Notes: generated from the sequence alone by a model not told the origin. Shown: positions 1-10,876, counted from the first letter of the stretch. The stretch is 64,000 nucleotides of DNA from Megalobrama amblycephala (GCF_018812025.1 NC_063057.1:13847841-13911840); one strand, 5' to 3'. Translations and numbers: made by a program.

Positions 1-310
1 TTCAAACAGAATGTAAAATAAAAAAAATCATCAAAGAAAAAGTACTTAAGCACTTGTGTTTTGACAGCATTTTTAAGAAGGCATGTCAAGTTTAACTTAA
101 TATATAGGCCTCATAGACAATCAAATTTAAATAATAATAATAAAATAATGAAGCCCTTTTAGTTGCTGGATTTCAGTCTGAAGTATATATAAGTTACATT
201 AAAAATATTAGTTTTTTTCTACTTCGCTTTAATTTATTCTATTTTTAGTTTCAGTGATTCTAGTTCTATAACTTCCTAAACTTATTTTACTTAGTCACAC
301 AATTTACCCC

Positions 311-988
311 CCGGTTTCACAGACAAGGCTAAAAGGTGCCCTAGAACGTTCTTTCAAAAGATGTAATATAAGTCTAAGGTGTCCCCTGAATGTGTCTGTG
401 AAGTTTCAGCCCATAGATTTTTTTAAATTAATTTTTTTAACTGCCTATTTTGGGGCATCATTAACTATGCACCGATTCAGGCTGCGGCCCCTTTAAATCT
501 CACGCCCTGCCTAGTCTGATGATTCAGCTGTGCACAGATCCAAACGTTAATACTGCCTGCCCTTGTGTAATGCCTTGAACATGAGCTGGCATATGCAAAT
601 ATTGGGGTCATACATATTAATGATCCCGACTGTTACGTAACAGTCGGTGTTATGTTGAGATTCGCCTGTTTTTCGGAGGTCTTTTAAACAAATGAGATTT
701 ATATAAGAAGGAGGAAATAATGGTGTTTGAGACTCACTGTATGTCATTTCCATGTACTGAACTCTTGTTATTCAACTATGCCAAGGTAAATTAAGTTTTT
801 GATTCTAGGGCACCTTTAAGCTAGTCCTAGACTAAAATGCATGTTTGAGCCATTTCAACTGAAAGCAACTTGCACTGACATATAATGTTTTTTTTTTTCC
901 TAGAGTACATTTACAAAAACTACATAAATACCCTAATTGAACTAAGGCCTAATCCTGGCTTAGACTGAGCCCTCTCTGTGAAACCAGG
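311..988. mobile_element. Inverted-repeat element hosting P1
   Basis: The left end CCGGTTTCACAGACAAGGCT is inverted at the right end as AGCCCTCTCTGTGAAACCAGG. Removing P1 rejoins the left end to CTTAAGCTAGTCCTAGACTA, restoring a continuous ~190-bp element of a type common in teleosts. Confidence 0.8.
334..815. mobile_element. TTAA-flanked non-autonomous element (P1), 482 bp
   Basis: The ends are AGGTGCCCTAGAA on the left and GATTCTAGGGCACCT on the right. TTAA flanks it at 816-819. The left copy at 330-333 reads TAAA, one base changed from TTAA. The interior matches P2 (GATGTAATATAAGTCTAAG, TGACTGTTACGTAACAGTCGG-like region), with an internal deletion. Confidence 0.8.
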
Positions 989-1151
989 CCATTGTGTTTT
1001 TATTGCTCTGTGTTTGGAAGTGACAGCAATGTTTGATTATCCTTAGTCAGGGTCTACTAATTTTTTTATTAAAAAGTTTATCACAACAATAATAATAAAA
1101 ATAAAAAATATCTGAAATGGAAAGCTTATCCAGCATTATACTCTATTGTTC

Positions 1152-1618
1152 TTTTTTTTTTTTTTTTTTTTTGGAAAGAAATTAATACTATTCAGCAAGG
1201 ATGCATTAAATTGATCAAAAGTGACAGTGAAGACATTTATAATATTGCAAAAGCTTTCTATTTCAGATAAATGCTATTCTTTCTAAACTTTCTAAAAACA
1301 ACAACAACAACAACAAAAACTGTACACAACTCCTGATGTCCTTACAAGCCCATAAGACACAACATTGATAATAAGAAGAAATGTTTATTGAGCAGCAAAT
1401 CAGCATATTAGAATGATTTCTGAAGGATCATGTGACACTGAACACTGGAGTAATGATGCTGACAATTCAGCTTTGCATCACAGGAATAAATTACATTTTA
1501 AAATATATTCAAATAGAAAACAGTTATTTTAAATTGTAAAAATATTTCACAATATTACTGTTTTTACTGTATTTTGGATCAAATTAATGCAGCCTTAGTG
1601 ATCAACTTTTGAACGGTA

Positions 1619-1625
<7 letters not shown>
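1152..1625. repeat. R1-type interspersed repeat
   Basis: It contains AGCAAGGATGCATTAAATTG, GGATCATGTGACACTGAACA, ATCACAGGAATAAATTACAT and ends AACTTTTGAACGGTAGTG. A (TA)n tract follows directly. Confidence 0.8.
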
Positions 1626-1677
<52 letters not shown>

Positions 1678-2272
1678 ATTACAGAGTAGGCTTGATATGC
1701 AACACTTATATTTATACAATAACTGGGGGTCCCTGCTTCATCTCTTCATATAGGCTGAAGACCACTGCTGTTTTTTCTCATTTATGTAAACACTGAAAAA
1801 CGCCTGCACAAAACTAAACAGTCTCTTAAAAAAGTGAATAAGCTGCACGTATGAAAACAAACATTAAAAAAAAATCATAAATATAGTACTAGTATCAACT
1901 GACATACACAGCTGTGTGAAGGGTGACACTGTATAACCTGTACAGTATGAGTTAAGGGGGACGGGCACACAGTGCTGTCATGGTTGACATTGTGATGCTT
2001 GAACTGTAACAGGTGTCTGCTAAAGTTATTCTTCGTAGGCTTGCTTATCAATTGCATAACCTGTATTCCAGCTTAACTTTTCCAGGTCAGCTGAAGTAAA
2101 TGTCCAGGCAGACAGGGACAGAATGTTTATCCAGTTAGGTAAGTTAAGACTGTTAACCTTCATCACGATCCTGCGCATGCATTCAAATCACAGCAGAGGT
2201 GAATTAGAGCCATGCGTCAGTATGCGTGATGTGCATTTGACAGGTGGAGGAGAACAGACATGTGTCACTCAC

Positions 2273-2353
2273 CCTTATGCCCTTCACTATCGTTATGTTC
2301 TCATTTTCATCCGATTCAAAAGACACGCGGCGCGTGCTGCTGTTGGCTCCCAT
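2273..2353 (-). CDS. chchd3: chchd3 coding exon 1 (MIC19, MICOS subunit), 5' part only
   Basis: Read on the minus strand from the ATG at 2353-2351, this exon encodes 27 residues beginning MGANSSTRRVSFESDENENI and continuing TIVKGIR. This closely matches the start of vertebrate CHCHD3/MIC19 (the human protein begins MGGTTSTRRVTFEADENENI from memory). MIC19 is a peripheral inner-membrane protein of the mitochondrial MICOS complex at cristae junctions. Gly2 with Ser6 forms an N-myristoylation motif, a modification known for the family. The exon ends in phase 0 at AGG followed by a consensus GTGAGT donor at 2272-2267. The start context has G at -3 and G at +4. The coiled-coil DUF737 region and the CHCH domain are encoded in exons left of the window. 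CHCHD6/MIC25 is the nearest paralogue, but the STRR and DENEN stretches favour CHCHD3. In mammals CHCHD3 is also the upstream neighbour of EXOC4, on the opposite strand, which supports the call. Confidence 0.93.
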
Positions 2354-2627
2354 TCCTGGTCAAACAAGCCCCCTTTACTTTAACCAGCTAATTCATGTAA
2401 ATCTTATCAGCAGTTAAAAACTGTAAAGAGTTGACAGCTCTCTGTTCGTTACGCGCGAGCACCAGGGCCGCACGTTCCAGTTCAGAAACACACAGCGCTT
2501 CCGCTTTTAGCCCCTCCCACCTGGCACAGGCGAAGAAAGGCGACTCTCATTCGTTGAGCGCAAGTGCTTAGTGTCTCTATTGGACAACACAAATGGACAA
2601 AAAAAAGTATTGCATTTAAAAGAATAT

Positions 2628-2663
<36 letters not shown>

Positions 2664-2753
2664 AACGAACAATAAGCATTTCATATCTATTTTAGAGCAG
2701 AATAATTATAAAGAATTTAAAAATTTGCTTAATGTCTTCTACTTAAATATTCA

Positions 2754-2755
<2 letters not shown>

Positions 2756-2841
<86 letters not shown>
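2756..2841. repeat. (TA)n microsatellite, about 86 bp
   Basis: This is an uninterrupted AT dinucleotide run. The flanks are mutually inverted (TATTCATC on the left, GATGAATA on the right), so the tract sits at the centre of a small palindrome immediately left of a much larger one. Confidence 0.95.
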
Positions 2842-2844
<3 letters not shown>

Positions 2845-2861
2845 GATGAATATTTTAAATG

Positions 2862-3011
2862 CCAAGTTTTGTGGCATTTAAAATTTTATTTCAAACCTCA
2901 AAGCAGCTGAAAAATGAAACTCTTAGTATATATATATATATATATACTAAGAGTTTCATTTTTCAGCTGCTTTGAGGTTTGAAATAAAATTTTAAATGCC
3001 ACAAAACTTGG
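2862..3011. repeat. 150-bp perfect palindrome
   Basis: The left arm starts CCAAGTTTTGTGGCATTT and the right arm ends with its exact reverse complement. I found no mismatch when pairing the arms through to the central (TA)n, so each arm is about 75 bp with little or no loop. The left arm also forms a smaller hairpin with the sequence just upstream (TTTTAAATGCC against GGCATTTAAAA). It may be a palindromic non-autonomous transposon or a recent inverted duplication. It is not coding. Confidence 0.9.
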
Positions 3012-4629
3012 AGCAACCTTGGAGAAATCTACATTTGTGTAAAACTTAATAATGTGGTCATCAAAAGCAGGCATTACCTTCTTTTTAACCATTAATGCTT
3101 TCTTTCCCAAAAGTGCTTTAATACAATCGTAGAAAAGAAGTTCCTGAGCTCGTCATGTCAAATGAGCTGTGTGGGTGTTCAGAGATGTGGGTCTTCTGTC
3201 CTTTAGTGGGTGGCTGTCTTTGTCTACATGCCCTCGGGTGTCATCGTGACAACCTTTTATCCTGCGCTAGGTGATGAGAAATAACTTAAGTCCTGTGTCA
3301 TCAGCAAAGGACAGTAGATTGTTCAGAAATGATGGGCCTCAGAGGAAGCTGATAAGAACTTCTGGATCTGACTAAAGGCTCAGAGGAGTTAAAAGAAAAA
3401 ATAACCTCAGAGTCTCCGTGATTGTTTCCTTTTTTGAAGGGGCACAAAATTGGCCACTATGTTATCTCTGCTGTCCACGGACACATCAGTCAAAGAGGAG
3501 ACTGCCAGATCGACCCTTTCCCACACAATCAATGCCCTTTCCTCCCTGGTTTGTTACAGCAAAGATCGTCAGGAGATAGAGGGGAGCAGGTCCAGAGCCA
3601 TATATCCTAACAGAAAGCAATTAACAACCTTCACCTTTCGCTCCATACTGCTGCTCCCCTAGCTGTTTGTTTTGATTGTTGTTTTGAATGTTTGTCTGAT
3701 TTGTAAAATAATCTATCACATTCTTTTGAGTGATTGAACTGGTTATCAAAAGCAGTCTGCACAATGATTTGTTTAAAATTGAATGTACATTAAGTTACTT
3801 TTAGTATATATTTTATTTGTTATTATATATTATTATTTAAATGCATGTTAGTATTGTCTAATATGTGAATTATATTTATTATATATAATGACTGCATAAA
3901 CTGACAAATGAAGAATAATAAACAGCAATTTTATTGAAATCATTTTATATTTCAATAAAGACCCCAACATTTACAAGCTAAAGGATAATAAATGGAATAT
4001 TCTAAGAAGGTTAGAATGCGTAAAATTCTGAAATTAACTAAAGCATATTGTATTATCTTGTTATAAATGTTAGATAATAAGAGTCTTACAAGCAATTGAA
4101 ATTCTTTGAAGAATTCACATTTATCAAAATCTTTCTTGAAAATGAAAACAACAACAACAAAATGTATTTGTTTTTTTTTTAGATTTATATTTATGAGTGT
4201 AAAATTTTGCATGGAATAGTAATAACTAGCTAAACTTATTAAGAAAAGGGTCTATTTTCAAATTTTTGGCTAATACAGAAGTGTGGGATATATACCTTTT
4301 AATAAAATTATAGCCAATCCAAAATGCTTTGCAATAAATAGTTCCATTGTTTCTTCAAAGTGATGAAAATTTGCAATTAGGCCTAGGTGAAATACCAACT
4401 TTGCAAGTTTATAGTTTACTTGGTAATGCATATGGTTCTTTGAAACGAACTGTTCGAAAGAATCGAGTCGCGGAAATGAATCGGACCTCCTCTCTGCTAC
4501 TACCATCCCTCACGGCATACTGTTTATGGCAGCACAAAGACTTCATTTCCCTGCGATCCCTGTGCGACTGAGCGAGGCTTCCCATTGGCTGACGTCCGTC
4601 ACGAGTTGTTTGGGTGTAGTTAGGGAAAG

Positions 4630-4709
4630 ATGGCAGCCGACACAGGCAGATACAGGAGCGCTGTCTCCAAAAGCAAAGACCCCTCCGGTTTACTTATATC
4701 TGTAATAAG
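4630..4709 (+). CDS. exoc4: exoc4 coding exon 1 (SEC8 N-terminus)
   Basis: EXOC4/SEC8 is a subunit of the octameric exocyst, which tethers post-Golgi secretory vesicles to the plasma membrane before SNARE-mediated fusion. This exon encodes residues 1-26 plus two bases of codon 27: MAADTGRYRSAVSKSKDPSG and then LLISVI. The family-typical SKSKDPSGLLISVIR stretch identifies it. The start has a strong context (A at -3, G at +4). The donor is GTGAGC at 4710. Joining all nine exons gives an open frame of 1,399 nt, 466 full codons, against about 975 residues for the family, so roughly the C-terminal half is outside the window. No exon has a frameshift or stop, so the gene appears intact. Confidence 0.96.
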
Positions 4710-5185
4710 GTGAGCACGATATTTTTACAATGTCTGTGCCGGCCAGCTTGATTTTGCCTGCGTTAAATCTTTGCACCCTGATTTTGCGAAGCAAAGGACG
4801 TGAAAGGATAACCGCTTAGCATGTTTGCTAACGATACATCCTGTTATTTTGTCATATTGAGTTATTTCAATTATGGATTAAATAACCAGAATTTCTTAAG
4901 AGGCTTTACGTCTCATCAGCTCAAGGTTATAGTTTGCCGTTTGGTCTTCTGAATGACAGAATTTGCAGGCAAACGTACAAACGTGTTTAAATGGACTCAT
5001 TATGTTTTGACAGGACTGGCAGAGATTCAAAATAGAGACCGTGTTTCAAAAATATAGGGAACTGTTTGCTTATACAGCACTGTTTGAACATCATAGACGC
5101 AGTCTGCGTATTTGTCTTGGTTGTCAACACATAAACAATACACCACAACATACAAGAGCAAAAACACGAAAATGCTACAATAGAA

Positions 5186-5600
5186 AATTGGTCCCACTTT
5201 ATATTAAGCGTCTATATAATTAACTATATATTAACTACTGTCTATATCATATACTATACTGTCTATATTAACTAAGCTACTATGTACTCAGATTTAAATT
5301 AATGATTTGATACAATGCACTTATTGTGTACATACATATTTTTACATTGCACTTATATTTTTTAAAAAAATACTTGAATCTGTTATTAATTTCTGTAATT
5401 ACATCTATGATTACACTGTTGACCCTTCCTCTTAACCCACCCATAACCCTACCCGTACCACCGTACCTGTCTCTAGCCTTACCCGTGTCCCACCTTAATT
5501 GCAGCAAAAGTATTTTGCAAATTACAACATGAACGTGATACATAAGTTATTTTTTGATGTAAGTACGTACTAGTTAAAGACTCCTAATATAAAATGTGAC
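5186..5600. repeat. Interspersed repeat fragment, GGTCCCACTTTATATTA type
   Basis: The segment begins GGTCCCACTTTATATTA and continues with a terminal tract of CCTAACCC-like runs near 5425-5480. This is the layout of a widespread teleost repeat. It is assigned by recollection of the family, and its boundaries are approximate. Confidence 0.5.
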
Positions 5601-6829
5601 AGGAAATCATATAAATTGCAGTGAAAACACTATATATACTATACATTGATATATTTGTTTTAGTCTGCACAGGTTTTTTTTTTTTTTTTTGAGGCAATTG
5701 AGAAGGCAGGGAAGAAACTATCAGCTATCATGAAGATGGGAAGCTCTTGTACATATAGACTTCCATTGCCTTGTGGAACATGTGACAGATCTTATGGTGC
5801 AGCTCTTCTCAGCTGTTGATAGATGGCAGCCAGAACCCAATATAATGTGCTAAAGTTAATGCATAAAAGATAGTGATAGTTACAGTACGTTTACCAGACT
5901 GGTGGTAATGCCTGGTTGAGTTGTAATGAACTTTTTACTTGCTTACATAGATTAAACCTATTTTTTTCCATCGAGCCCAGTTGAGTTGATAAGGTGTCAG
6001 AGATCCATCACTCTGCTTCACGGCTCTTTTATCTCCATTTTATCCATCAGTCATTTCCATTAGGATGTCTTCAGGGCAATCCACTGGGGTCACAAAAGAG
6101 TGAGTCTATGTGCCAGAGCTATATCTACCTGATCTGTGCTTCTCTGCGAGCTTGAAGGGACCTTTCCCTACTGAATACCAGCACTCAGACATTCTTTCTA
6201 TATCTCTCTGAGCTCTAGAGACTGGAATGAATGTAATGAGCTCTTTTGGGAGATTGTGCTGCCTTTCTTTCATTTACTCTGATTTAAAGCCACACCGCAG
6301 TGGAAATGAGTTCAGGACAGACTTTGAGAGCTGAGCTGTAATGTCTGGCAGTCTGCGGTCTGGGACACTCGGTGGATTGGCACCGGCCCCAGCGGGTCTC
6401 TCTGAGTGGGTGGGCGTCTGATGATGGATTGTGGTGAAATTGTGTTTCCGATGGGCAAAAATCCAACTACATCTGTCTGAAAGTTTGTATCATAATGATG
6501 ACGAGATGAGCTTATATTGGGTGCAGCCCTGTCTCTGGCATTCATGCTGTGCTCTGTAGAAGATTTAAGTGTATTGCAGTCAGTTTTCTGGTGTCAGAAA
6601 TGGCAAGAAAGCCAGCTCAAAAGATTCTAGAGGAGTGTCATGGCCATTCAAACATGTATACCCTTACTTCCAAGATAGTTTTTTTTATTTTTATCTTTGA
6701 TTATTAAATTGCATGATTTTTGTAGGTATAAATAGGTTGTCTTGGATATGAAATGTGTATATACAATTAAAAAAAAATATATTGTCCTTGTTCATTTAGT
6801 AGAAATAAATTATAATTAAATTAAATGAT

Positions 6830-6833
<4 letters not shown>

Positions 6834-6903
<70 letters not shown>

Positions 6904-6904
6904 T
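6834..6904. repeat. (TA)n microsatellite, about 70 bp
   Basis: AT dinucleotide run in exoc4 intron 1, with one AATAT interruption at its right end. Confidence 0.9.
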
Positions 6905-6967
6905 ATTGTTTAAATCCAAAAATTGTTTTCAAAATTGTTTAAATCCAGAGAAATAAGCAATTTTAAC

Positions 6968-7358
6968 CAGGACACAGGCCGTGTCCGTTCATCGCCTATC
7001 AATGACGTCATTACCCTCGATTTCCGGTTTTATTTTGTAGAAACCATGGAAACATCAAAGACACTTTAGTATATTATGTGTTTTATTAGACCGATGTGCA
7101 ACAAGTGTCTCATAGCAATCGCCGAGCGAACTCACAGAGTTGCACTATAACAACTTTCAACACACAAATGTATCTAATATGATAAACAGTGCTGCTTTAC
7201 CCCACATACGCTTGACCGGAAGAAGCGGAAGCAGCAACTGTGGCATAATAAACGTCCCGCTGCTCTCAAGGTGTGTGTCGCAAGGTTTCATCGAGCTACG
7301 CCTTTGTTTTGAATAAGCAACCTCTAGCGGCGAAAATGTACATATTGTGGCTTTAACA
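6968..7358. repeat. Possible interspersed repeat fragment
   Basis: This island is richer in GC than its surroundings. It runs from GACACAGGCCGTGTCCG to ATTGTGGCTTTAACAGG and includes a CTCTAGCGGC motif that I associate with dispersed fish repeats. I cannot assign a family, and a regulatory element is an alternative. Confidence 0.35.
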
Positions 7359-7849
7359 GGTCCAATATTAACATATCCCTGTGATCTCCCAGATGAAGGT
7401 TAGTTTTAAAGTAACCAACAAAAATTTTCCTAATTTAGTTACTTGGTGTTTGGTAATGAAAGGCCTACTTTGCATCAGCAGCACTGACTCAATGACAAAC
7501 AAGTCATTCATAAGAAGACAACTGATGGCTCCTGTATTCATAGCAACTAGTTTCTAACTAATTAATCATTTGATTGTTAATCATAAATACAGGGGGCTGC
7601 TGCTCGGTATAATTGTTTTAAAGAACATTATGTAAATTGGTAAACTATTTAGCCTAGGCTACCAAAATTTAATATGAACTATGAATGAATATCAATTTAC
7701 GCAAAAAAAAAAAAAGCTGGCAGCCTGCACGTTTCTTACCTTGACCACCTTCTTCCATATGGATCAATTTTCTGTTCTGATCTCAACAAGTCTCAGCAAA
7801 CTACTGAGTAAGCACCAATCAGAGGCCGCATTTTTATGATGTCATCATG

Positions 7850-8025
7850 TAGACTTCTTACAAAGTATTTTACAGTATTTTAAAAATACAAAAATTCAAA
7901 ACACTAAAGTATTTTGATAGAAAATACAAAGCCATTTTCATCAACCCTATCAAATACAAATTACAAAATACTATTTTGTATTTGAAATGCGTATTTGAAA
8001 TACATGTATCATAAATACTGCCCAT

Positions 8026-8108
<83 letters not shown>

Positions 8109-8128
8109 GTACACACACACACACACAC
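7850..8128. repeat. Dispersed repeat ending in (TA)n(CA)n
   Basis: AT-rich sequence with repeated AATACAAA/TATTTTGTATTT motifs ends in ACTGCCCATCCC. This resembles the end of hAT-like non-autonomous fish elements. A (TA)n tract (8029-8106) and a (CA)n tract (8109-8128) follow. The microsatellite ends only 27 bp before the exon 2 acceptor. Confidence 0.55.
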
Positions 8129-8154
8129 TATAAATTTATTTGTCTTTCGGTCAG

Positions 8155-8344
8155 GACACTGTCCAGCAGTGATGACGTGCAGGATCGAGAGACGGAGAAG
8201 TTCCGCCTGGAGGACGCCTATGAGAAGTGTGACCGAGATCTGGACGAATTGATCGTTCAGCACTACACAGAGCTCACCACAGCCATCCGAACCTACCAGA
8301 GCATCACTGAGAGAATCACCAGCTCTCGCAACAAGATCAAACAG
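8155..8344 (+). CDS. exoc4: exoc4 coding exon 2
   Basis: This exon completes codon 27 (Arg) and encodes residues 28-90, beginning [20 protein letters not shown] and including [19 protein letters not shown]. It belongs to the N-terminal Sec8 exocyst domain, whose helical coiled coil takes part in the exocyst core bundle. The acceptor is CGGTCAG|G and the donor is CAG|GTGTGT. The entering phase is 2 and the leaving phase is 0. Conservation with mammalian EXOC4 is very high here. Confidence 0.97.
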
Positions 8345-8564
8345 GTGTGTGACACATTTGCATTTGGAAACTCACTAATAAGCATGAATGTATGTTTTAG
8401 ATCATGAGTTTCAACATTTGCAGACTCAGGGACCCCCTTCCAAGACTCTTAGTCAACCAAGGACCGCCTGTATAATGACGCTAAATTTTAAAATATATTT
8501 TATTAACAGTATTAAATAGCATTATATAATGTTTAAAACATAGTTAATTGCAAATGTAGAAATT

Positions 8565-9491
8565 GGTGTCGGTAAGTTTAAAAATTTTTTTTTTTTTTTT
8601 TGAAAAAAATGCTTTATGTTCACTAAAGCTGCATTTTTTTGATCAAAAATACAGTAAAACAGAAATATTGTGAATTATTATTACAATTTAAAATAACTGT
8701 TTTCTATTTCAATATATTTTAAAATGTAATTTATTCCTGTGATGGCAAAGCTGAATTTTCAGCAGCTGTTATTCCAGTCTTCAGTGTCACATGATCCTTC
8801 AGAAATCATTCTAATGTGCTGATTTGGTGCTCAAGGAACAATCCTTATTATATCTATGTTGAAATATACTTTTCAGGATACCTTGATGAATAGAAAGTAA
8901 AAAAATAAATAAATAAAAAAATACAGGATTTATTTGAAATAGGAACCTTTGTAACATTATAAGTGTAATTTCTTCCATTTTTCATCCATTTGAAGGCTTA
9001 GTTCACCCAAAAATGAAAATTATCCCATGATTTATTCACCCTCAAGGCATCCTAGGTGTATATGACTATCTTCTTTCAGACGAACACAATCTGGGATATA
9101 TTTGAAGATATCCTGCTTCTTCCAGGCTTTATAATGACAGTGAATGGGGGGGGTCTGATTTTGAAGCAAAAAAAAAAAAAAAAGTGCATCCACCCATCGT
9201 AAAAGTCGTCCACACAGCTCCGGGGGTTAATAAAGGCCTTCTGAAGCGAAGCGATGGGTTTCTGTAAAAAACATCCATATTTAAAACACAGAATATTTTT
9301 AAATATATCTCTGACTGTATTCGTCTGAAAGAAGAAAGTCTACACCTTGGATGGTTTAAGGGTGAGTAAATCGTGAGGTTATTTTCACTTTTGGGTGAAC
9401 TATCTCTCTAATTTGCCCTTGCTGAATAAAAGTATTAACTTCTTTCAAGACAAAAAAAATATTTTACCAACCCCAAGCTTTTGAATGATAG
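8565..9491. repeat. R1-type interspersed repeat, split by a nested element
   Basis: The outer parts (8565-8993 and 9414-9491) are the reverse orientation of the R1 family seen also at 1152, 11691, 41750 and 57471. Diagnostic strings are CTTCAGTGTCACATGATCC, AATCATTCTAATGTGCTG and CTTGCTGAATAAAAGTATTAA. A second element at 8994-9413 interrupts it between the ATTTATTTGAAAT part and the TTGCTGAATAAAAG part. Confidence 0.75.
8994..9413. mobile_element. Non-autonomous inverted-repeat element nested in R1
   Basis: The left end GGCTTAGTTCACCCAAAAAT and the right end TTTTGGGTGAACTATC are inverted. The similarity extends about 95 bp inward, to CTTCTTTCAGACGAA on both sides. It has no coding capacity. 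The flanks TTGA and CTAA are consistent with a decayed TTAA target duplication. Confidence 0.7.
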
Positions 9492-10681
9492 TCTGTCTTC
9501 TTCCCAGACCCCCTGGAGAGTACCTTCAGGGACCCTGGTTAAAATCCCTAATTTTAGGCAGATGCGCAATGACTCAGTAGTATATTTTAATAACATAGGC
9601 ACGTAGCTGCCAGTCACACAGTAATACATCTTCATGTTGTCAGTCTGTTTATGACTGATTGAAATAACTTCCTAACTGCAAAGATTTTTTTTTTCTGGTC
9701 AGCAGCTGGTGAAGATGAAACACAACTGCTGCTTTATAGCCCACATAGTTCTATAATACGTAAACACACACAAACTGCATGCAGTCTTATATAATACTGG
9801 CTGTAATACCCAGGGAATGATTTATAAGACATAATTAGAGGGAAAACAACATGCTGTAGCAGTTTGACGCAAAAAGGGAAATTAAAAGCAAATCAACAGC
9901 TATTTTTTTTTGGTGTTTTTTTGCTTAAACGTCGCTCTCAGCCATGCGGCCTGATGGGTCGTCCCTCAGGCTTCTGGTGTCAGGCTTCCTACACACACAC
10001 ACACACTCAAAATTGCCTCAGAGAACATAGAGAATAGCAGTTCTGTCTTCATGCTGCTGAAGTATTTGATGAGAGGTGCCGAGGGACCCCCAATCACCGC
10101 CTTTACTCGTTATTATTTAAAGACACAGGTGACCGAGTTTATTTATTGTACTCTTGAAAGATGTGTTTGAGTCAAGGACTCACAAAACATTTCCCTGTGT
10201 GTCTCAGTGTGCTTGTGTAAGAGTGTAAGTGGGAAAACGGAAGGCATAAACCCAACGCAGCCAATAAAACCTAACAATGTTCATTAATTTTGCTGTTTGT
10301 TTATCCAGCTTTGGGATTTGTTCACAATTGCTGCATGTTTTGTAAGCTCTTTTAAGAACATTAAAAATGAACTAATTACTGCTTCCCACGCCACCCGAAA
10401 CGGGCTCAAAACATGGTGAACCATCATAAAAGAAACATTAGAAATCACTAGTAATTGTCTTCGATGTCTGAAATAATATCCTTGTAAATTAGCCACTAAG
10501 CTTGCATTTTAATCTACTGCAAAATGTTTGTTTATCATCTTCTCCCCTGCTGCTGACACACTTGAAAGTAATTATGCGAAGAAAAAAGAACTGTGAAAGG
10601 AAAACTGCGTTTTGTTTTATCAAGTGTCTTTTACTATTCTCCTGACATGGTGTGTGTGTGTGTGGACTTCTCTCTGCTCAG

Positions 10682-10876
10682 GTCAAGGAGAACCTGTTAT
10701 CCTGTAAGATGCTCCTCCACTGTAAACGAGATGAACTGAGGAAGCTGTGGATCGAGGGTGTCGAGCACAAGCACGTCCTGAGCCTGCTAGATGAGATCGA
10801 GAACATCAAACAGGTTCCTCAGAAATTGGAGGCGTCTATGGCTAGCAAGCACTACCTGCACGCCACGGATATGCTG
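10682..10876 (+). CDS. exoc4: exoc4 coding exon 3
   Basis: This exon encodes residues 91-155, beginning [20 protein letters not shown] and including [20 protein letters not shown]. It is 195 nt, exactly 65 codons, in phase 0 at both ends. It continues the N-terminal Sec8 domain. The acceptor is TGCTCAG|GTC and the donor is CTG|GTGAGT. The sequence is nearly identical to the mammalian protein. Confidence 0.97.

Larger units (their letters stand above)
1..2272 (-). other. chchd3 intron 1 (partial)
   Basis: This is the intron downstream of chchd3 exon 1, cut by the left edge. I see no further chchd3 exon in it. It holds an outer inverted-repeat element at 311-988 with a TTAA-flanked element nested in it, an R1-type interspersed repeat at 1152-1625, and a (TA)n run at 1627-1674. 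The rest is AT-rich and unassigned. Confidence 0.75.
2354..4629. promoter_or_regulatory. chchd3/exoc4 divergent intergenic region with both promoters
   Basis: The two start codons face away from each other across 2,276 bp, so both core promoters and 5' UTRs should lie here. Near chchd3, 2440-2570 is relatively GC-rich and holds a GC-box-like CCCCTCCCAC and an ETS-like CTTCCG. Just upstream of exoc4, 4585-4605 holds an inverted CCAAT box (ATTGG) followed by a CRE-like TGACGTCC and a second CGTCAC half-site. Between them are a (TTTA)n run near 2620-2660, a (TA)n tract, a large palindrome and about 1.2 kb of AT-rich sequence with no feature I recognise. Transcription start sites cannot be read from sequence alone. 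Confidence 0.65.
4710..8154 (+). other. exoc4 intron 1
   Basis: GT-AG intron with donor GTGAGC and acceptor ending CGGTCAG. It contains a fragment of a common teleost interspersed repeat (5186-5600), a (TA)n tract (6834-6904), a possible repeat fragment (6968-7358), and a dispersed repeat ending in a (TA)n(CA)n tract (7850-8128). The rest has no feature I recognise. Confidence 0.85.
8345..10681 (+). other. exoc4 intron 2
   Basis: GT-AG intron with acceptor CTCTGCTCAG. The left half is an R1-type repeat split by a nested inverted-repeat element (8565-9491). The right part contains poly(T), a short (CA)n near 9990-10006 and a (TG)n run near 10650-10663 close to the acceptor. Nothing else is recognised. 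Confidence 0.85.

Noticed and set aside
2862..3011. Palindrome as a microRNA precursor
   Set aside because: The pairing is perfect over 75 bp with a (TA)n centre and no terminal loop of usual size, unlike a typical pre-miRNA. It is left as a structural observation.
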